NCBI GenBank assembly: GCA_001898995.1
Contig: MKVZ01000004.1
Span: forward strand, 45,115 to 109,114
From: Rhizobiales bacterium 63-22
Lineage (GTDB): Bacteria > Pseudomonadota > Alphaproteobacteria > Rhizobiales > Rhizobiaceae
Reading direction: 5' to 3'
Length of the DNA: 64,000 bases
Shown here in pieces: positions 34,873-45,440 of this stretch (position 1 is the first letter of the stretch; each line of letters opens with the position of its first letter). The notes below the pieces were generated by a model. The model saw only the letters and a list, made by a program, of their open reading frames with translations. It ran no database searches and had not been told where the DNA came from. The position numbers were made by a program, and so were the translations under genes.

Positions 34873-35094
34873 ATGCTGGTCACGTTGGAAGCTGTGGGAG
34901 ACGAAGTCGGACTGGTTCTGCCCAAGCATATTCTACAGAAGATCGGCGCGAAGACCGGTGATACGCTGAAGCTGGCGCAGACTGCGGACGGGTTTTCTCT
35001 CGAACTGTCGAATGAAGCGTTCGAGAGACCGACCGGGCGGGGGGATTCGCCACGTGAGCGACATATCCTCAATTTCCGCAAGCCGGACCGTTAA
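34873..35094 (+). CDS. AbrB/MazE/SpoVT-like DNA-binding protein
   Basis: The 73-residue product has the swapped-hairpin AbrB pattern: VGDEVGLVLPKHILQKIGAKTGDTLKL, then a C-terminal tail (residues 45-73) that could hold a toxin-binding segment. Such proteins are often antitoxins, but no toxin gene follows; the next gene is convergent and overlaps by 4 bp. It may be an orphan antitoxin or a plain regulator, with its own operator-like promoter. Confidence 0.85.
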   Translation: MLVTLEAVGDEVGLVLPKHILQKIGAKTGDTLKLAQTADGFSLELSNEAFERPTGRGDSPRERHILNFRKPDR

Positions 35095-35561
35095 CCAGCC
35101 TTCAGCGACACGATTTCCCAGTCCTTGCCGTTAAGTTTCACCACGTCGCCGGCCGGCTTGCCGAAAAGCATGATCGCCACCGGCGCGACGTGGGAAATTT
35201 TGCCATGCGCCGGATCGGCCTCGTCCTCCCCGACGATGGTCCATGTGCGCGTGCCGCCGTCGTCCAGATTTTCAAGCACCACTGTCATGCCGAAGCGCAC
35301 CACGTCGCTGTCCGGGTCGGGCACGGAAAGCTCGGCGGTTTCACGCCGCGCGGTCCAGTAGCGCAGGTCACGCGAGATACGGGCGATCGCCGAACGCTCG
35401 CCCGCGACATTGGCTTCGGCCAGTTCGCGCTGCAAATTGGCGATTTCGTCGTCGATCATCTTCAGCCCCGTCGACGTAACGAGGTTGCGGTGCGGGCTGA
35501 CCGGGCGCTCGCCCAGATCGACCGGCGTGTCGTCCTGTTCCTTGGTGAATGCTCTGCTCAT
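35091..35561 (-). CDS. GreA/GreB-family transcription elongation factor
   Basis: Starting from ATG 35559-35561 the product has 156 residues: a coiled-coil N-terminal domain (about 30-75; LKMIDDEIANLQRELAEANV) and a C-terminal FKBP-like domain (VVRFGMTVVLENL to SPVG-like GKPAGDVVKLNGKDWEIVS). It rescues stalled RNA polymerase if it works like GreA. It is a short, second Gre-type protein of the kind Hyphomicrobiales carry besides GreA. The open frame upstream of 35561 is not used. Confidence 0.82.
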   Translation of the reverse strand: MSRAFTKEQDDTPVDLGERPVSPHRNLVTSTGLKMIDDEIANLQRELAEANVAGERSAIARISRDLRYWTARRETAELSVPDPDSDVVRFGMTVVLENLDDGGTRTWTIVGEDEADPAHGKISHVAPVAIMLFGKPAGDVVKLNGKDWEIVSLKAG

Positions 35562-35665
35562 ACCCCGAATGTAGGCGGCAACGGCGGCGCGCACAAGCCT
35601 GCCGGCAGCACCGGATGACCCGCTTGCGAAAAGCCGCGACATGTTTTCCATCGGGCGTATTTTAA

Positions 35666-35685
35666 TTGATTGACCAGTCAATCAA
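35666..35685 (+). promoter_or_regulatory. Operator of the bet operon (BetI site)
   Basis: TTGATTGAC-CA-GTCAATCAA is a perfect 9-bp inverted repeat with 2-base spacer, 42 bp before betI. Its place and shape fit the TetR-type regulator BetI, which represses the operon until choline binds. Confidence 0.75.
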
Positions 35686-35727
35686 GATTAAAATGCAAGA
35701 TAGAACCTTCAAAAACGGAACAGGACG

Positions 35728-36312
35728 ATGCCCAGAACAGGCATGGAACCCCAGCGGCGGCGCGAGCTGATCGACGCCGCCATCCGCACCATCGGCCAGC
35801 GCGGCTCGCTGGACGTGACCGTGGCGCAGATCGCGCACGAGGCCGGCGTCTCGCCAGCGCTGGCGCATCATTATTTCGGCGGCAAGGACAAGCTTATCCT
35901 CGCCACCATGCGCCATCTGCTGCGCGGACTAGCCCGTGATTTCAACGCCGCCGTGAAGCAGGCCGGAACCCCGCGCGAGCGCATCGCCGCCATCATCGCG
36001 GTCAATTTCTCCGCGGAGCAATTCGTGCCCGAGACAGTCGCCGCATGGCTGACCTTCTATGTCCATGCGCAGCAATCGGAGGACACGCGGCGGTTCCTGC
36101 GCGTCTATGCGCGCCGCCTCCATTCCAATCTCGTCTTCGCGCTGGCACAGCTTACCGGCCGCGCAAGGGCGCACCGCATCGCCGAAGGCGCGGGCGCGAT
36201 GATCGACGGGCTTTACATCCGCCACGCGCTCGGCGCCGACGCGCCCGACGCCGCCTCGGCCATCGCGCTGGTGGAGGATTATATCAACGTGCAGTTGGCG
36301 GCGGGGGCGTAG
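35728..36312 (+). CDS. betI: BetI, TetR-family repressor of choline use
   Basis: The 194-residue product has the TetR HTH ([27 protein letters not shown]) and the BetI-type ligand domain ([25 protein letters not shown]). It is followed by betA after 8 bp and betB, the usual order in Hyphomicrobiales. It probably binds the palindrome at 35666-35685. Confidence 0.94.
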   Translation: MPRTGMEPQRRRELIDAAIRTIGQRGSLDVTVAQIAHEAGVSPALAHHYFGGKDKLILATMRHLLRGLARDFNAAVKQAGTPRERIAAIIAVNFSAEQFVPETVAAWLTFYVHAQQSEDTRRFLRVYARRLHSNLVFALAQLTGRARAHRIAEGAGAMIDGLYIRHALGADAPDAASAIALVEDYINVQLAAGA

Positions 36313-36320
36313 GGCCTTTC

Positions 36321-37970
36321 ATGGAAGCGGATTTCGTCATTATCGGCTCCGGTTCGGCCGGCTCGGCCATGGCCTATCGCCTGTCGGAGGACGGGCGCTA
36401 TTCGGTGATCGTCATCGAATACGGCGTGCCCGATGTCGGGCCGCTGATCCAGATGCCGGCCGCCCTCTCCTTTCCCATGAACATGGCCACCTATGACTGG
36501 GGCTTTTCCTCCGAGCCGGAGCCGCATCTGGGCGGGCGCAGCCTCGTCACCCCGCGCGGCAAGGTGCTGGGCGGCTCGTCCTCCATCAACGGCATGGTCT
36601 ATGTGCGCGGCCATGCCCGCGATTTCGACCATTGGTCCGAGAGCGGGGCGCACGGCTGGGCCTTCGCCGATGTGCTGCCCTATTTCAAGCGGATGGAGCA
36701 TTCGCATGGCGGTCAGGAAGGCTGGCGCGGCACGGAGGGGCCGCTGCATGTCCAGCGCGGCAAGCGCGACAATCCGCTGTTCCACGCCTTCGTGGAAGCA
36801 GGCAGGCAGGCCGGTTTCGAGGTGACGGAGGATTATAACGGCGAGAAGCAGGAAGGCTTCGGGCCGATGGAGCAGACCATCCATGACGGCCGCCGCTGGT
36901 CCGCCGCCAACGCCTATCTGAAACCGGCGCTCAGGCGCCCGAATGTCAAACTGGCCAAGGGGCTCGCCCGCAAGATCGTGCTGGAAGGCAGGCGGGCCGT
37001 CGGCGTCGAGATCGAGGCGGGCCGCAGCTTCACGACCATCCGCGCGCGACGCGAGGTGATCATCGCGGCCTCGTCCATCAATTCGCCCAAGCTCCTGATG
37101 CTGTCCGGCATCGGCCCGGCGGCGCATCTGAAGCAGCACGGCATCGAGGTGGTGGCCGACCGTCCCGGCGTGGGGCAGAACCTTCAGGATCATCTGGAGG
37201 TCTATATCCAGCAGGAATGCACCCAGCCGATCACGCTCTATTCCAGCCTGAACCTGTTTTCAAAAGCGCGGATCGGCGCCGAATGGCTGTTCTTCAAGAC
37301 CGGCGAAGGCGCGACCAACCATTTCGAATCCGCCGCCTTCGTGCGCTCGCAGCCCGGCGTGGAATATCCCGATATCCAGTATCATTTTCTGCCGGTCGCC
37401 ATCCGCTATGACGGCAAGGCGGCGGCGCAATCGCACGGCTTTCAGGCGCATGTCGGGCCGATGCGCTCCAAATCGCGCGGCAGCGTAACCCTGCGCAACG
37501 CCAATCCGCGCGAAAAGCCCGTCATCCGTTTCAACTATATGTCGCACACGGACGACTGGGCGGATTTCCGCCATTGCGTGCGGCTGACGCGCGAAATCTT
37601 CGGCCAGCCCGCCTTCGACCCCTATCGCGGCGCGGAGATTCAGCCGGGCGCAGGCGTGCAGACCGACGATGAAATCGACGCTTTCATCCGCGATCACGCG
37701 GAAAGCGCCTTCCACCCCTGCGGGACGTGCAGGATGGGCGCGGTTGACGATCCGATGTCCGTGGTCGATCCTGAATGCCGAGTCATCGGCGTCGAAGCCC
37801 TGCGTGTGGCGGATTCGTCCATCTTCCCCCGCATCACCAACGGCAATCTCAACGGGCCGTCGATCATGGTGGGCGAGAAGGCCTCCGACCATATTCTCGG
37901 CCGCACGCCGCTGGCCCGCTCCAATCAGGAGCCGTGGATCAATCCGCGCTGGCAGGTGTCGGACCGGTAG
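36321..37970 (+). CDS. betA: Choline dehydrogenase
   Basis: The ATG at 36321 starts a 549-residue GMC oxidoreductase. The FAD site is [17 protein letters not shown] near residue 8; further GMC marks are [34 protein letters not shown] and HPCGTCRMG with the catalytic His. It oxidises choline to betaine aldehyde at the membrane. The first residues read VIEYG where VLEFG is usual. Intact. Confidence 0.94.
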   Translation: MEADFVIIGSGSAGSAMAYRLSEDGRYSVIVIEYGVPDVGPLIQMPAALSFPMNMATYDWGFSSEPEPHLGGRSLVTPRGKVLGGSSSINGMVYVRGHARDFDHWSESGAHGWAFADVLPYFKRMEHSHGGQEGWRGTEGPLHVQRGKRDNPLFHAFVEAGRQAGFEVTEDYNGEKQEGFGPMEQTIHDGRRWSAANAYLKPALRRPNVKLAKGLARKIVLEGRRAVGVEIEAGRSFTTIRARREVIIAASSINSPKLLMLSGIGPAAHLKQHGIEVVADRPGVGQNLQDHLEVYIQQECTQPITLYSSLNLFSKARIGAEWLFFKTGEGATNHFESAAFVRSQPGVEYPDIQYHFLPVAIRYDGKAAAQSHGFQAHVGPMRSKSRGSVTLRNANPREKPVIRFNYMSHTDDWADFRHCVRLTREIFGQPAFDPYRGAEIQPGAGVQTDDEIDAFIRDHAESAFHPCGTCRMGAVDDPMSVVDPECRVIGVEALRVADSSIFPRITNGNLNGPSIMVGEKASDHILGRTPLARSNQEPWINPRWQVSDR

Positions 37971-38041
37971 GAGAACAAGGCAGGACGCAAAGCCGCATCC
38001 TCTGCCGTGCGCTCCTCCTCCTTTCAAAGCAGGAACAGACA

Positions 38042-39505
38042 ATGAAAGCACAACCCAAAGCCTCGCATTTCATCGGCGGCCATTTCGTGGAAGACAAGGC
38101 CGGCAGGCCGCTGCCGGTGATCTATCCGGCCACCGGCGAGGAGATCGCGAAACTCCATTCGGCGACGCCGGATGTGATTGAGGCGGCTTACGCGGCGGCC
38201 ATGAAGGCGCAAGCGCAATGGGCGGCGCTGAAGCCCGTCGAGCGCGGGCGCATCCTGCGGCGCACGGCGGACATATTGCGCCAGAAGAACAAGAAGCTCG
38301 CCAAGATCGAAACGCTCGACACCGGTAAGGCCATTCAGGAAACGCTGGTGGCGGACGCGGCCTCGGCGGCGGATGCGCTGGAGTTTCTCGGCGGCATCGT
38401 CGCCGGCTTCAACGGCGAATTCGTGGATCTCGGCGGTTCCTTCGCCTATACAAGGCGCGAGGCGCTCGGCATCTGCGTGGGCATCGGCGCATGGAACTAC
38501 CCGATCCAGATCGCGGCATGGAAATCGGCCCCGGCGCTCGCCATGGGCAACGCCTTCATCTTCAAACCCTCGGAAAACACCCCGCTTTCGGCTCTGGCGC
38601 TGGCGGAAGCCTACAAGGAAGCGGGGCTGCCCGACGGCCTGTTCAATGTCGTGCAGGGTTTCGGCGACGTGGGCGCGGCGCTGGTCAACCATCGCCTGAC
38701 GGCGAAGGTCTCGCTCACCGGCTCGGTTCCGACCGGAAAGCGCATCATGGCGCAGGCCGGAGAACATCTGAAGCACGTCACCATGGAGCTTGGCGGCAAG
38801 TCGCCGCTGATCGTTTTTGACGACGCCGATCTCGAAAGCGCCATCGGCGGCGCCATGCTCGGCAATTTCTACTCCACGGGTCAGGTCTGCTCGAACGGCA
38901 CCCGCGTTTTCGTACACAGGAACATCCGCGACCGCTTTGTGAAACGCGTTGTCGAACGCACCCGCGCCATCCGCATCGGCGACCCGCTGGATGAGGCGAC
39001 GCAGATGGGACCGCTTGTCAGCGGCGCGCAGCGCGAAAAGGTGCTGGCCTATATCGAGAACGGCAAGGCGGAAGGTGCGACGCTCGCCTGCGGCGGCGGC
39101 GTGCCGAAGTTGCAGGGCTTCGACAAGGGCTTCTTCATCGAGCCGACCGTCTTCACCGATGTGACGGACCGCATGACCATCGCGCGCGAGGAAATCTTCG
39201 GCCCGGTCATGAGCATTCTGGAATTCTCGGACGAGGACGAGGTGATCGCGCGGGCCAACGACACCGAATTCGGCCTCGCCGCCGGCGTATTCACCGCCGA
39301 CCTCACCCGCGGCCACCGCGTGATCGGCGAACTCAAGGCCGGGACATGCTGGATCAACGCCTATAATCTCACACCGGTGGAAGTGCCCTTCGGCGGCTAC
39401 AAGCAATCGGGCATCGGACGCGAGAACGGCACGGCTGCACTGGAGCACTACAGTCAGACCAAGACCGTCTATGTGGAGATGGGCAAGGTGGAAAGTCCCT
39501 ATTGA
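38042..39505 (+). CDS. betB: Betaine aldehyde dehydrogenase
   Basis: The 487-residue ALDH has Glu249 ([10 protein letters not shown]) and catalytic Cys283 ([11 protein letters not shown]), the BADH-type Asn/Cys context, and the NAD site GSVPTGKRI. It oxidises betaine aldehyde to glycine betaine, an osmoprotectant. It lies 71 bp after betA in the same operon. The choline transporter genes are not in the window. Confidence 0.94.
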   Translation: MKAQPKASHFIGGHFVEDKAGRPLPVIYPATGEEIAKLHSATPDVIEAAYAAAMKAQAQWAALKPVERGRILRRTADILRQKNKKLAKIETLDTGKAIQETLVADAASAADALEFLGGIVAGFNGEFVDLGGSFAYTRREALGICVGIGAWNYPIQIAAWKSAPALAMGNAFIFKPSENTPLSALALAEAYKEAGLPDGLFNVVQGFGDVGAALVNHRLTAKVSLTGSVPTGKRIMAQAGEHLKHVTMELGGKSPLIVFDDADLESAIGGAMLGNFYSTGQVCSNGTRVFVHRNIRDRFVKRVVERTRAIRIGDPLDEATQMGPLVSGAQREKVLAYIENGKAEGATLACGGGVPKLQGFDKGFFIEPTVFTDVTDRMTIAREEIFGPVMSILEFSDEDEVIARANDTEFGLAAGVFTADLTRGHRVIGELKAGTCWINAYNLTPVEVPFGGYKQSGIGRENGTAALEHYSQTKTVYVEMGKVESPY

Positions 39506-39708
39506 GGAAAACGGGACAGCATGCCGGAAAGCAGAACAGGCTTTCCCCATGCGGCCCCTTCGCCCTTTTTTTACATATTCATTTGAAACCGTTATTTTAC
39601 AGGTCTCGACTTTCAAAAAACTATACTTTCACGTACATATATTCTGGTGCTGGAAACAATATAATTGACCGGAACCAGGATCACATTTAGTTTGGAATCT
39701 ATTGGTGC

Positions 39709-40755
39709 GTGCGGAATTTCGGGGCAAGAATGCCGGAAGCGATGTTTCTATCGACAGACATGCTGGATCCGAAGATTCGCGACGATTTCTGGCGCGAACT
39801 GATCAGACCTGTCTTCGACATTTCCTCGCCGTGCGACGAGAAAGGCAATGGCTTCATCGGTACGATGCAGTCGCGGCCCTTCGGACGGATGGTGATCGGC
39901 ACCACCACCTTCAACGGCCAGAAATACCAGCGAACGCCCCGCATTATCGCGCAGGGCGGGCTGGATTATTACATCTTACAGGTACTTCTGGTCGGGCGGC
40001 TGTGGAGCGACTGCAACGGCAATGTCGTCGAGGCGCGGCCGGGCGACATAGTGATCCTCGATCTGGCGCGGACCATTTCCAGCGAGGCGGAGGCCGGTGC
40101 GCGGCTGACGCTGATGCTGCCGCGCGCATCGGTCGACAAGCAGGTCGGACGGCGCAACCTTCACGGCATGGTGCTTTCCGGCGCATCGGCATCCATCCGG
40201 CTGCTGGTCGATTACCTGAAAGGCATCAATGCTGTCGCCGGACAACTGACCCCGCAGGAAGCGTCGGCAGTCGAGGAGGCTATGCTGATCCTGCTCGTCG
40301 CCGGCATCACCAATACCGGTGGCGCCGCGCCCGATATGCCTGTCACACTGCCGATGCGCCAGCGCATCCTCGATTATATAGACGCCGGCCTGACCGATCC
40401 GATGCTGGGCCCGCAAACGATCATGCGGCATTTCCACATATCGCGCTCGCATCTCTACCGCGCCTTCGAGGCGGATGGCGGCGTGGCGCACATCATCCGC
40501 GACAAGCGGCTCGATCTCGCGTGGCGCATGTTGAGCGGCAGAAGGGAAAAGCCCTTGTCGCTGAAGGCGATCGCATGGCGCTGCGGCTTTCAACACGGAA
40601 CACAGTTCGGCAAGTTCTTTCGGGCGCGCTACGGCTTCTCGCCGAAGGAAGCGCAGGGCATGGCCCTTCCCTTCTTCGCTCCCGCCACAGGCTTCAATTT
40701 CCATGAACACCTCGTGCAGCAGGCGAAACTAGCGGGAATCATACCCAACGTTTAA
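39709..40755 (+). CDS. AraC-family transcriptional regulator
   Basis: The 348-residue product (GTG 39709; ATG 39730 is an alternative) has an N-terminal AraC_binding_2-like cupin (STDMLDPKIRDDFWREL) and a C-terminal double HTH, with SRSHLYRAFEADGGVAHIIRDKRLDLAWRML and AIAWRCGFQHGTQFGKFFRARYGFSP. It lies at the border of the AT-rich glycosyltransferase block, but its target is unknown. Confidence 0.88.
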   Translation: MRNFGARMPEAMFLSTDMLDPKIRDDFWRELIRPVFDISSPCDEKGNGFIGTMQSRPFGRMVIGTTTFNGQKYQRTPRIIAQGGLDYYILQVLLVGRLWSDCNGNVVEARPGDIVILDLARTISSEAEAGARLTLMLPRASVDKQVGRRNLHGMVLSGASASIRLLVDYLKGINAVAGQLTPQEASAVEEAMLILLVAGITNTGGAAPDMPVTLPMRQRILDYIDAGLTDPMLGPQTIMRHFHISRSHLYRAFEADGGVAHIIRDKRLDLAWRMLSGRREKPLSLKAIAWRCGFQHGTQFGKFFRARYGFSPKEAQGMALPFFAPATGFNFHEHLVQQAKLAGIIPNV

Positions 40756-40861
40756 GAAAGCGATTCTAGTGCCTCATGATGTGAATGGCGATTGATTATC
40801 ATTTGACCATCGCTTTCGTAAGCTGTATCTAATACGATATCTAGTAACTTGACGGTGCTCT

Positions 40862-41905
40862 ATGACTAGAATTGGGATTGTAATACCCACTCATAATGTA
40901 GGTCCATATATATATGAATGTTTACGATCATGTATCTATAATGATGATGATTGTAACGTCGAAATCCACATTGTTAACGACAACTCTACTGACGATACCC
41001 ACTCTGAAATAGATAGGTTTTGCAATGACTATCCGACTGTCAACATATCTGTCTACAATACAAAAGGAATTGGACCAGGTGAAGCACGTAACCTTGTCAT
41101 TCCAAATATCGAAACTCAATATTTACTTTTTGTAGATGGAGATGATTTAATTTCGCGTCGGAATTTAGATGCCATTCTAGATAAAATGGATGCAACGGGA
41201 GCTGATGTCTGCTGCCCAAACATTATTGGATTTGACGATACTGGAAGATATAAGTTTGACTTCGATAGACCCGTCCTTCGAGAGAAAATCTTGGGTAAAA
41301 AAGATGCTTACCTAACAAGTTCGCGGGATAATCCAGAAGTATTGGGTTTAGAAACATCAATGTGTATGCGCATTTTCAGAGCAGAATTTTATAGATTAAA
41401 CAAATTATGCTTTTCTTCTGCACGCTTTTGTGAAGATATATTCCCTTCAAGGAAGGCATTTTTACTAGCGCGCAAGGTACTTATTGTAAGAGACGATTAT
41501 TATTTCTATCGACTCAATAGAATAGCGCAAAGAACAGCTAAAATAGATAATTCCACAATGGATCTGTCCGACGTTTTTCGCGAAACCATGGATATTTCGT
41601 TGGAACGTGTACTGGACAATGAACAAGGCGGATGGATTCTGAATCGTTTATGCGAAGCAGCGGTATGGGGCGCGTCACTTATTCCTCCACAGCTTCTTAA
41701 AGAATTTGCTTCCAATTTAACAGACAGTTTTGAGCGTGCACCATTAGGCTGGTGGGCATCATTCGATCACAACGCCGATGTGCAATGGCGGCAGAAACGC
41801 TTTTCTATTCTTTACCTAAAAAATAGAAGCAGGAAAAGTAGGGAACGGGTCATATTCAACGAACGTTATCGCTTTATTGATCGAAAAGTCTTACGAATCG
41901 AATAA
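40862..41905 (+). CDS. GT2 family glycosyltransferase (AT-rich)
   Basis: The 347-residue protein has a GT-A domain in its first half: IGIVIPTHNVGPYIYECLRS at the N-terminus, VNDNSTDDT, GPGEARNLVIP and the DXD motif FVDGDDLIS. The C-terminal half is unlike known domains. It begins a block that is far richer in A+T than the backbone, with codon use to match, so it was probably acquired. No export signal is present; a cytosolic role in sugar polymer assembly is likely. Confidence 0.88.
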   Translation: MTRIGIVIPTHNVGPYIYECLRSCIYNDDDCNVEIHIVNDNSTDDTHSEIDRFCNDYPTVNISVYNTKGIGPGEARNLVIPNIETQYLLFVDGDDLISRRNLDAILDKMDATGADVCCPNIIGFDDTGRYKFDFDRPVLREKILGKKDAYLTSSRDNPEVLGLETSMCMRIFRAEFYRLNKLCFSSARFCEDIFPSRKAFLLARKVLIVRDDYYFYRLNRIAQRTAKIDNSTMDLSDVFRETMDISLERVLDNEQGGWILNRLCEAAVWGASLIPPQLLKEFASNLTDSFERAPLGWWASFDHNADVQWRQKRFSILYLKNRSRKSRERVIFNERYRFIDRKVLRIE

Positions 41906-41930
41906 GTTGAAGAAAACTTGGGTTAAAAAG

Positions 41931-43334
41931 ATGAATTTCCATGCCAAAACTGAAACGCTATCGATACTTGAAAGTGCATATGCGCAAATCCATAGCGGGC
42001 TCATCAATAAAATCATTACAGATGACCCTCATCTGCTTTCCGCAAAGGACGATGAATTTGACTGCAAGCCGAGTGAACTCCGATTTATTTCATTAAACGA
42101 AGCAAAAGTAAATGATATCAAATCCTTGCTTCGGACTGCTGTCTTTCTTCGTAACTTCGGAAATATCGATGAGGCACATAATATATTCCGTAAGGCAGGC
42201 GTAGAACTATTTCCACACCTCCATTTAAATGCCGATATTCGAAAAATGGATATCGTCGAGGTGATATCGAAGATATCCGCAGTGTCAGCATATTACGAAC
42301 TTACAGCACAGAACGTAGGGGTTAGACACACTGACCGCCACTCAGAGTTTGACGTTAGTGTAATTGTTCCCGTGTATGGAGTCGAAAATTACGTAGAAAA
42401 ATGCGCTGCCTCGTTAAAGGACCAAAACTTCAAAGGACGATATGAAGTTTTGTTCATTGATGACGGGGGGAAAGATCGTTCTGTCGAGATCATAAACAAT
42501 GTAATAAATGACCACCCTCATTTGAAGATTTTGTCAAAACCAAATGGAGGCGCTGCATCTGCGAGAAATTTCGGCATACGGCAGGCTAAAGGACAATATA
42601 TTGCATTTGTGGATGGCGACGATTACGTCTCTCCTGACTATGTTGATAGCCTTTTCCGTGCAGCATTGTTGAATAACGCAGACATATCACAAGCAGAATT
42701 TTGCTATGTAAATGCATCGACTGGTGAAATTTCGCCACATCTAGAATGGTACTCCACTCAACAAGGGCAATTCAGTCCGGTTTCATCGCCTGCATTTAAA
42801 ATGATGCAGCAAACGCCTGGTATCTGGCGAAGGCTTTATAGTCGTAAACTTCTTGATAAATATGGCACTATTTTCAACGAAGAATTTCGGCGCCATGATG
42901 ATTTGCCGTTTAATATTGAAGTTCTATCCAATGCAGATAATATCGCTATAACAAGAACACCAGTTTATTATTATCTACTGGGAAGGGATGGGCAAGACGT
43001 TGGCGCGACGGACGAGCGTCTTTTTATCCATTTTCGTCTGTTTGAATATACCAAGGAGCGGATAACTAGATATTATTGGAATCCCGAATACTTTTATGAT
43101 TTTATCATAACAATGTGCGCTCATCATCTTTGGGCCTATGATCGTATTGACGATAAATTTAAGTCTACATACTTACAGGGATTAGCTGAGCAAGTCTTTC
43201 GATCAGATGGGCCTATAGGTATTTTCGGTAGAACGCGCATTCTTTCTAGGCATTTCAAGAACCGGAGACGCCTTATTTTAAAGGCAGCGCTTATATCTCT
43301 TTTCGGATCAAAGCCTTTACCCAGCGATGTTTGA
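41931..43334 (+). CDS. GT2 family glycosyltransferase with N-terminal extension (AT-rich)
   Basis: From ATG 41931 (467 residues; a TTG frame begins at 41877) the first 140 residues are a helical region of no known family. The GT-A domain starts at about residue 141 with DVSVIVPVYGVENYVEKC, then LFIDDGGKDRS, GGAASARNFGI and the DXD in FVDGDDYVSPDY. It follows the previous GT2 by 25 bp and is likely in one transcript with it. Confidence 0.87.
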   Translation: MNFHAKTETLSILESAYAQIHSGLINKIITDDPHLLSAKDDEFDCKPSELRFISLNEAKVNDIKSLLRTAVFLRNFGNIDEAHNIFRKAGVELFPHLHLNADIRKMDIVEVISKISAVSAYYELTAQNVGVRHTDRHSEFDVSVIVPVYGVENYVEKCAASLKDQNFKGRYEVLFIDDGGKDRSVEIINNVINDHPHLKILSKPNGGAASARNFGIRQAKGQYIAFVDGDDYVSPDYVDSLFRAALLNNADISQAEFCYVNASTGEISPHLEWYSTQQGQFSPVSSPAFKMMQQTPGIWRRLYSRKLLDKYGTIFNEEFRRHDDLPFNIEVLSNADNIAITRTPVYYYLLGRDGQDVGATDERLFIHFRLFEYTKERITRYYWNPEYFYDFIITMCAHHLWAYDRIDDKFKSTYLQGLAEQVFRSDGPIGIFGRTRILSRHFKNRRRLILKAALISLFGSKPLPSDV

Positions 43335-43485
43335 TTGGTATTCTTGTATTGATCCATGGGAGGAGGCTTAGCATACCACCTGGATGGGTTCTGATAAGCT
43401 TTCTCATTATACTGTTGGTAAAATTTCGAGTGACTTTTGTAGAACGTGAAGAACATGTGACCATAAATGTTCGTCTATGTTCACG

Positions 43486-45342
43486 CTACATTCTTTTTAC
43501 ACTGCCATATATGCGCCTAATATAATAATAAACCCGACGCAATGCCCACCTGCGCCTGCTTCCGATCGGAGCGAAGGGGGCTACTATCGCCCGGACAGTA
43601 TGAAGCGTAACGAGGCCACGCCTTTTTTTTCGCTTCACAAGGCTTACAACCATTGCCTCATACCATGGCGTTTCGCGCGCCACCGCCCAGAATTCTTCAG
43701 CGAAATCTACATCGGGAACGGACCATGGCTTGTTCTCGCCCGCATAATGGAGAATGAATGGATTCTCGCGCGACTTGAAATATTCATTACGCGCCTTGGC
43801 AGGAAGTCTCTCAAAAAAGGTCTCGGTATTCCCATTTCCATGGAATACGTTCCATCTTGGATCGAGATATTCAACATCCTCTTGATAGATCATATTCAAT
43901 ATATCCTGATCCATGAACCAATAAAGGTTTCCACTTGCTAAAATCGATTTGATCTCCGGTATTTTTTCCTTCGCCTTAGATATATTAAATACAACAAGAC
44001 CAGCCTGAAAATAGCAGGAAACATCACGAAGTCCAAGTTTTTCCTTTAGATAAGCCTCCGCCTCTAATTCATATGGCAATGCTATCTGCCTGAATTTCCT
44101 GAACCCGGTCATTATATAATCGCCGACAGCAGCGATAGACTTGTTCTCTAGTGGAACAGCGTCAAGAAGAGAGATATCTTTCCTGACGATCATGTCACCA
44201 TCCAGATATATAATGCGCTCATAACGAGAAAAAATCTCGGGAATTAGAAGGCGATAGTAAGTGTCTTTGCTTATGTGCAAATGGGTGGGCAAAGATAATG
44301 AACTAAACAAAGCTTGTGGATCGATAAATCGTATATGAAAATTGGCAAAGCTTTTTAATGTATATGAAATAAGCTTTCTGTTACGATCAGATATCCCACC
44401 GTCAAACACAATAATATCGTAATTATGATCGGGGTTTGATGCATCGGCCATGGATCGCAAGGTCGTGCCGGCATAAGGCGTAAATCCGTCATTAAACGCC
44501 ATTACCACTGCCGTGTAATTCGAGGAATAGAACGGAGAAGGAGTGGGCTTCGGCGATGTGTCCCGGATGAAAGTCCGCTGAGTGGTTCTCACCTTCAATT
44601 CAGGATGGTCGAATATGAGCTTCTCAATATAGATATTAAAAAGCCACTCTGAAATAAACCCCAAAATCCTCCTCTCCTGAACGGAGTAGTTAGATACATC
44701 TATTTCTTTTTCCAGCTCGAACAATATGTCAAATAACCATTCGCAGTACTCATCAAAAATATTTCTGCGCATAATAAACATATTGGTAAAATATCCACTT
44801 TTACCAATGTTAACCTTACGCGCAAAAGCGGCATAAGATGGATGGCGTCTTGTGAGAATTTCTAAAGCTAAATCATAATCAGAAATATTGTGATCGGCGC
44901 CCTTATCGAAGTGATCGTACATCGACTTGGAGCCGGAATTACGCACATCCCACTTATGCGGAAGAACTAAATCATAACCCTCCAAAAAAGATTTTGCTCC
45001 AGACAGATTCAACTGATTGATTGCAAGGTACTTTTCATCGATTGCCTCATATTCGCTCATTCCCCACTCGTTCTCTTTTGTTTCAACGGGCGAGAGGTTC
45101 ATATGTCGACGATAATGAAAAATCCCCACATAATCTTGTCCGGATGTATTTTTCCAGATCCAATAAAGTGCCGTCAATTCGCAGAATGTATCATTCTTGG
45201 TAGAGATATTGTCCCCAGTATCGTCACCCACGTCGCAGAACGTTGTATTTTTCCCAGCCCGTCCAACATGAATTGGGATGAAGGGCTCACCTGGAATGCA
45301 GGCCGAATCTTTATGACCAGCAACATAAATTTCTATCTGCAT
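43486..45342 (-). CDS. DUF4422-GT8 fusion glycosyltransferase (AT-rich)
   Basis: This 618-residue protein joins a DUF4422 domain (about 1-250; FCELTALYWIWKN and YVGIFHYRRHM) to a GT8 domain (about 276-560; AVVMAFNDGFTPYAGTTLRSM, YYRLLIPEIF, and the DXD in RIIYLDGDMIVRKD near 380; the closing FILHYAGENKPW). Both domains occur in surface polysaccharide genes. GT8 enzymes such as LgtC transfer galactose or glucose with retention. The C-terminal 50 residues are basic and may touch the membrane. It points the same way as the Galf operon and ends at the convergent GT2 genes. Confidence 0.88.
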   Translation of the reverse strand: MQIEIYVAGHKDSACIPGEPFIPIHVGRAGKNTTFCDVGDDTGDNISTKNDTFCELTALYWIWKNTSGQDYVGIFHYRRHMNLSPVETKENEWGMSEYEAIDEKYLAINQLNLSGAKSFLEGYDLVLPHKWDVRNSGSKSMYDHFDKGADHNISDYDLALEILTRRHPSYAAFARKVNIGKSGYFTNMFIMRRNIFDEYCEWLFDILFELEKEIDVSNYSVQERRILGFISEWLFNIYIEKLIFDHPELKVRTTQRTFIRDTSPKPTPSPFYSSNYTAVVMAFNDGFTPYAGTTLRSMADASNPDHNYDIIVFDGGISDRNRKLISYTLKSFANFHIRFIDPQALFSSLSLPTHLHISKDTYYRLLIPEIFSRYERIIYLDGDMIVRKDISLLDAVPLENKSIAAVGDYIMTGFRKFRQIALPYELEAEAYLKEKLGLRDVSCYFQAGLVVFNISKAKEKIPEIKSILASGNLYWFMDQDILNMIYQEDVEYLDPRWNVFHGNGNTETFFERLPAKARNEYFKSRENPFILHYAGENKPWSVPDVDFAEEFWAVARETPWYEAMVVSLVKRKKRRGLVTLHTVRAIVAPFAPIGSRRRWALRRVYYYIRRIYGSVKRM

Positions 45343-45440
45343 TTTACCTGCTTCATGTATATGGTGGATATATTTTCTCTATCCGGGTTTATCGATCATA
45401 ATACACATTTCGTGGCAAGAAGTATGGCGCTTGAAAGACT

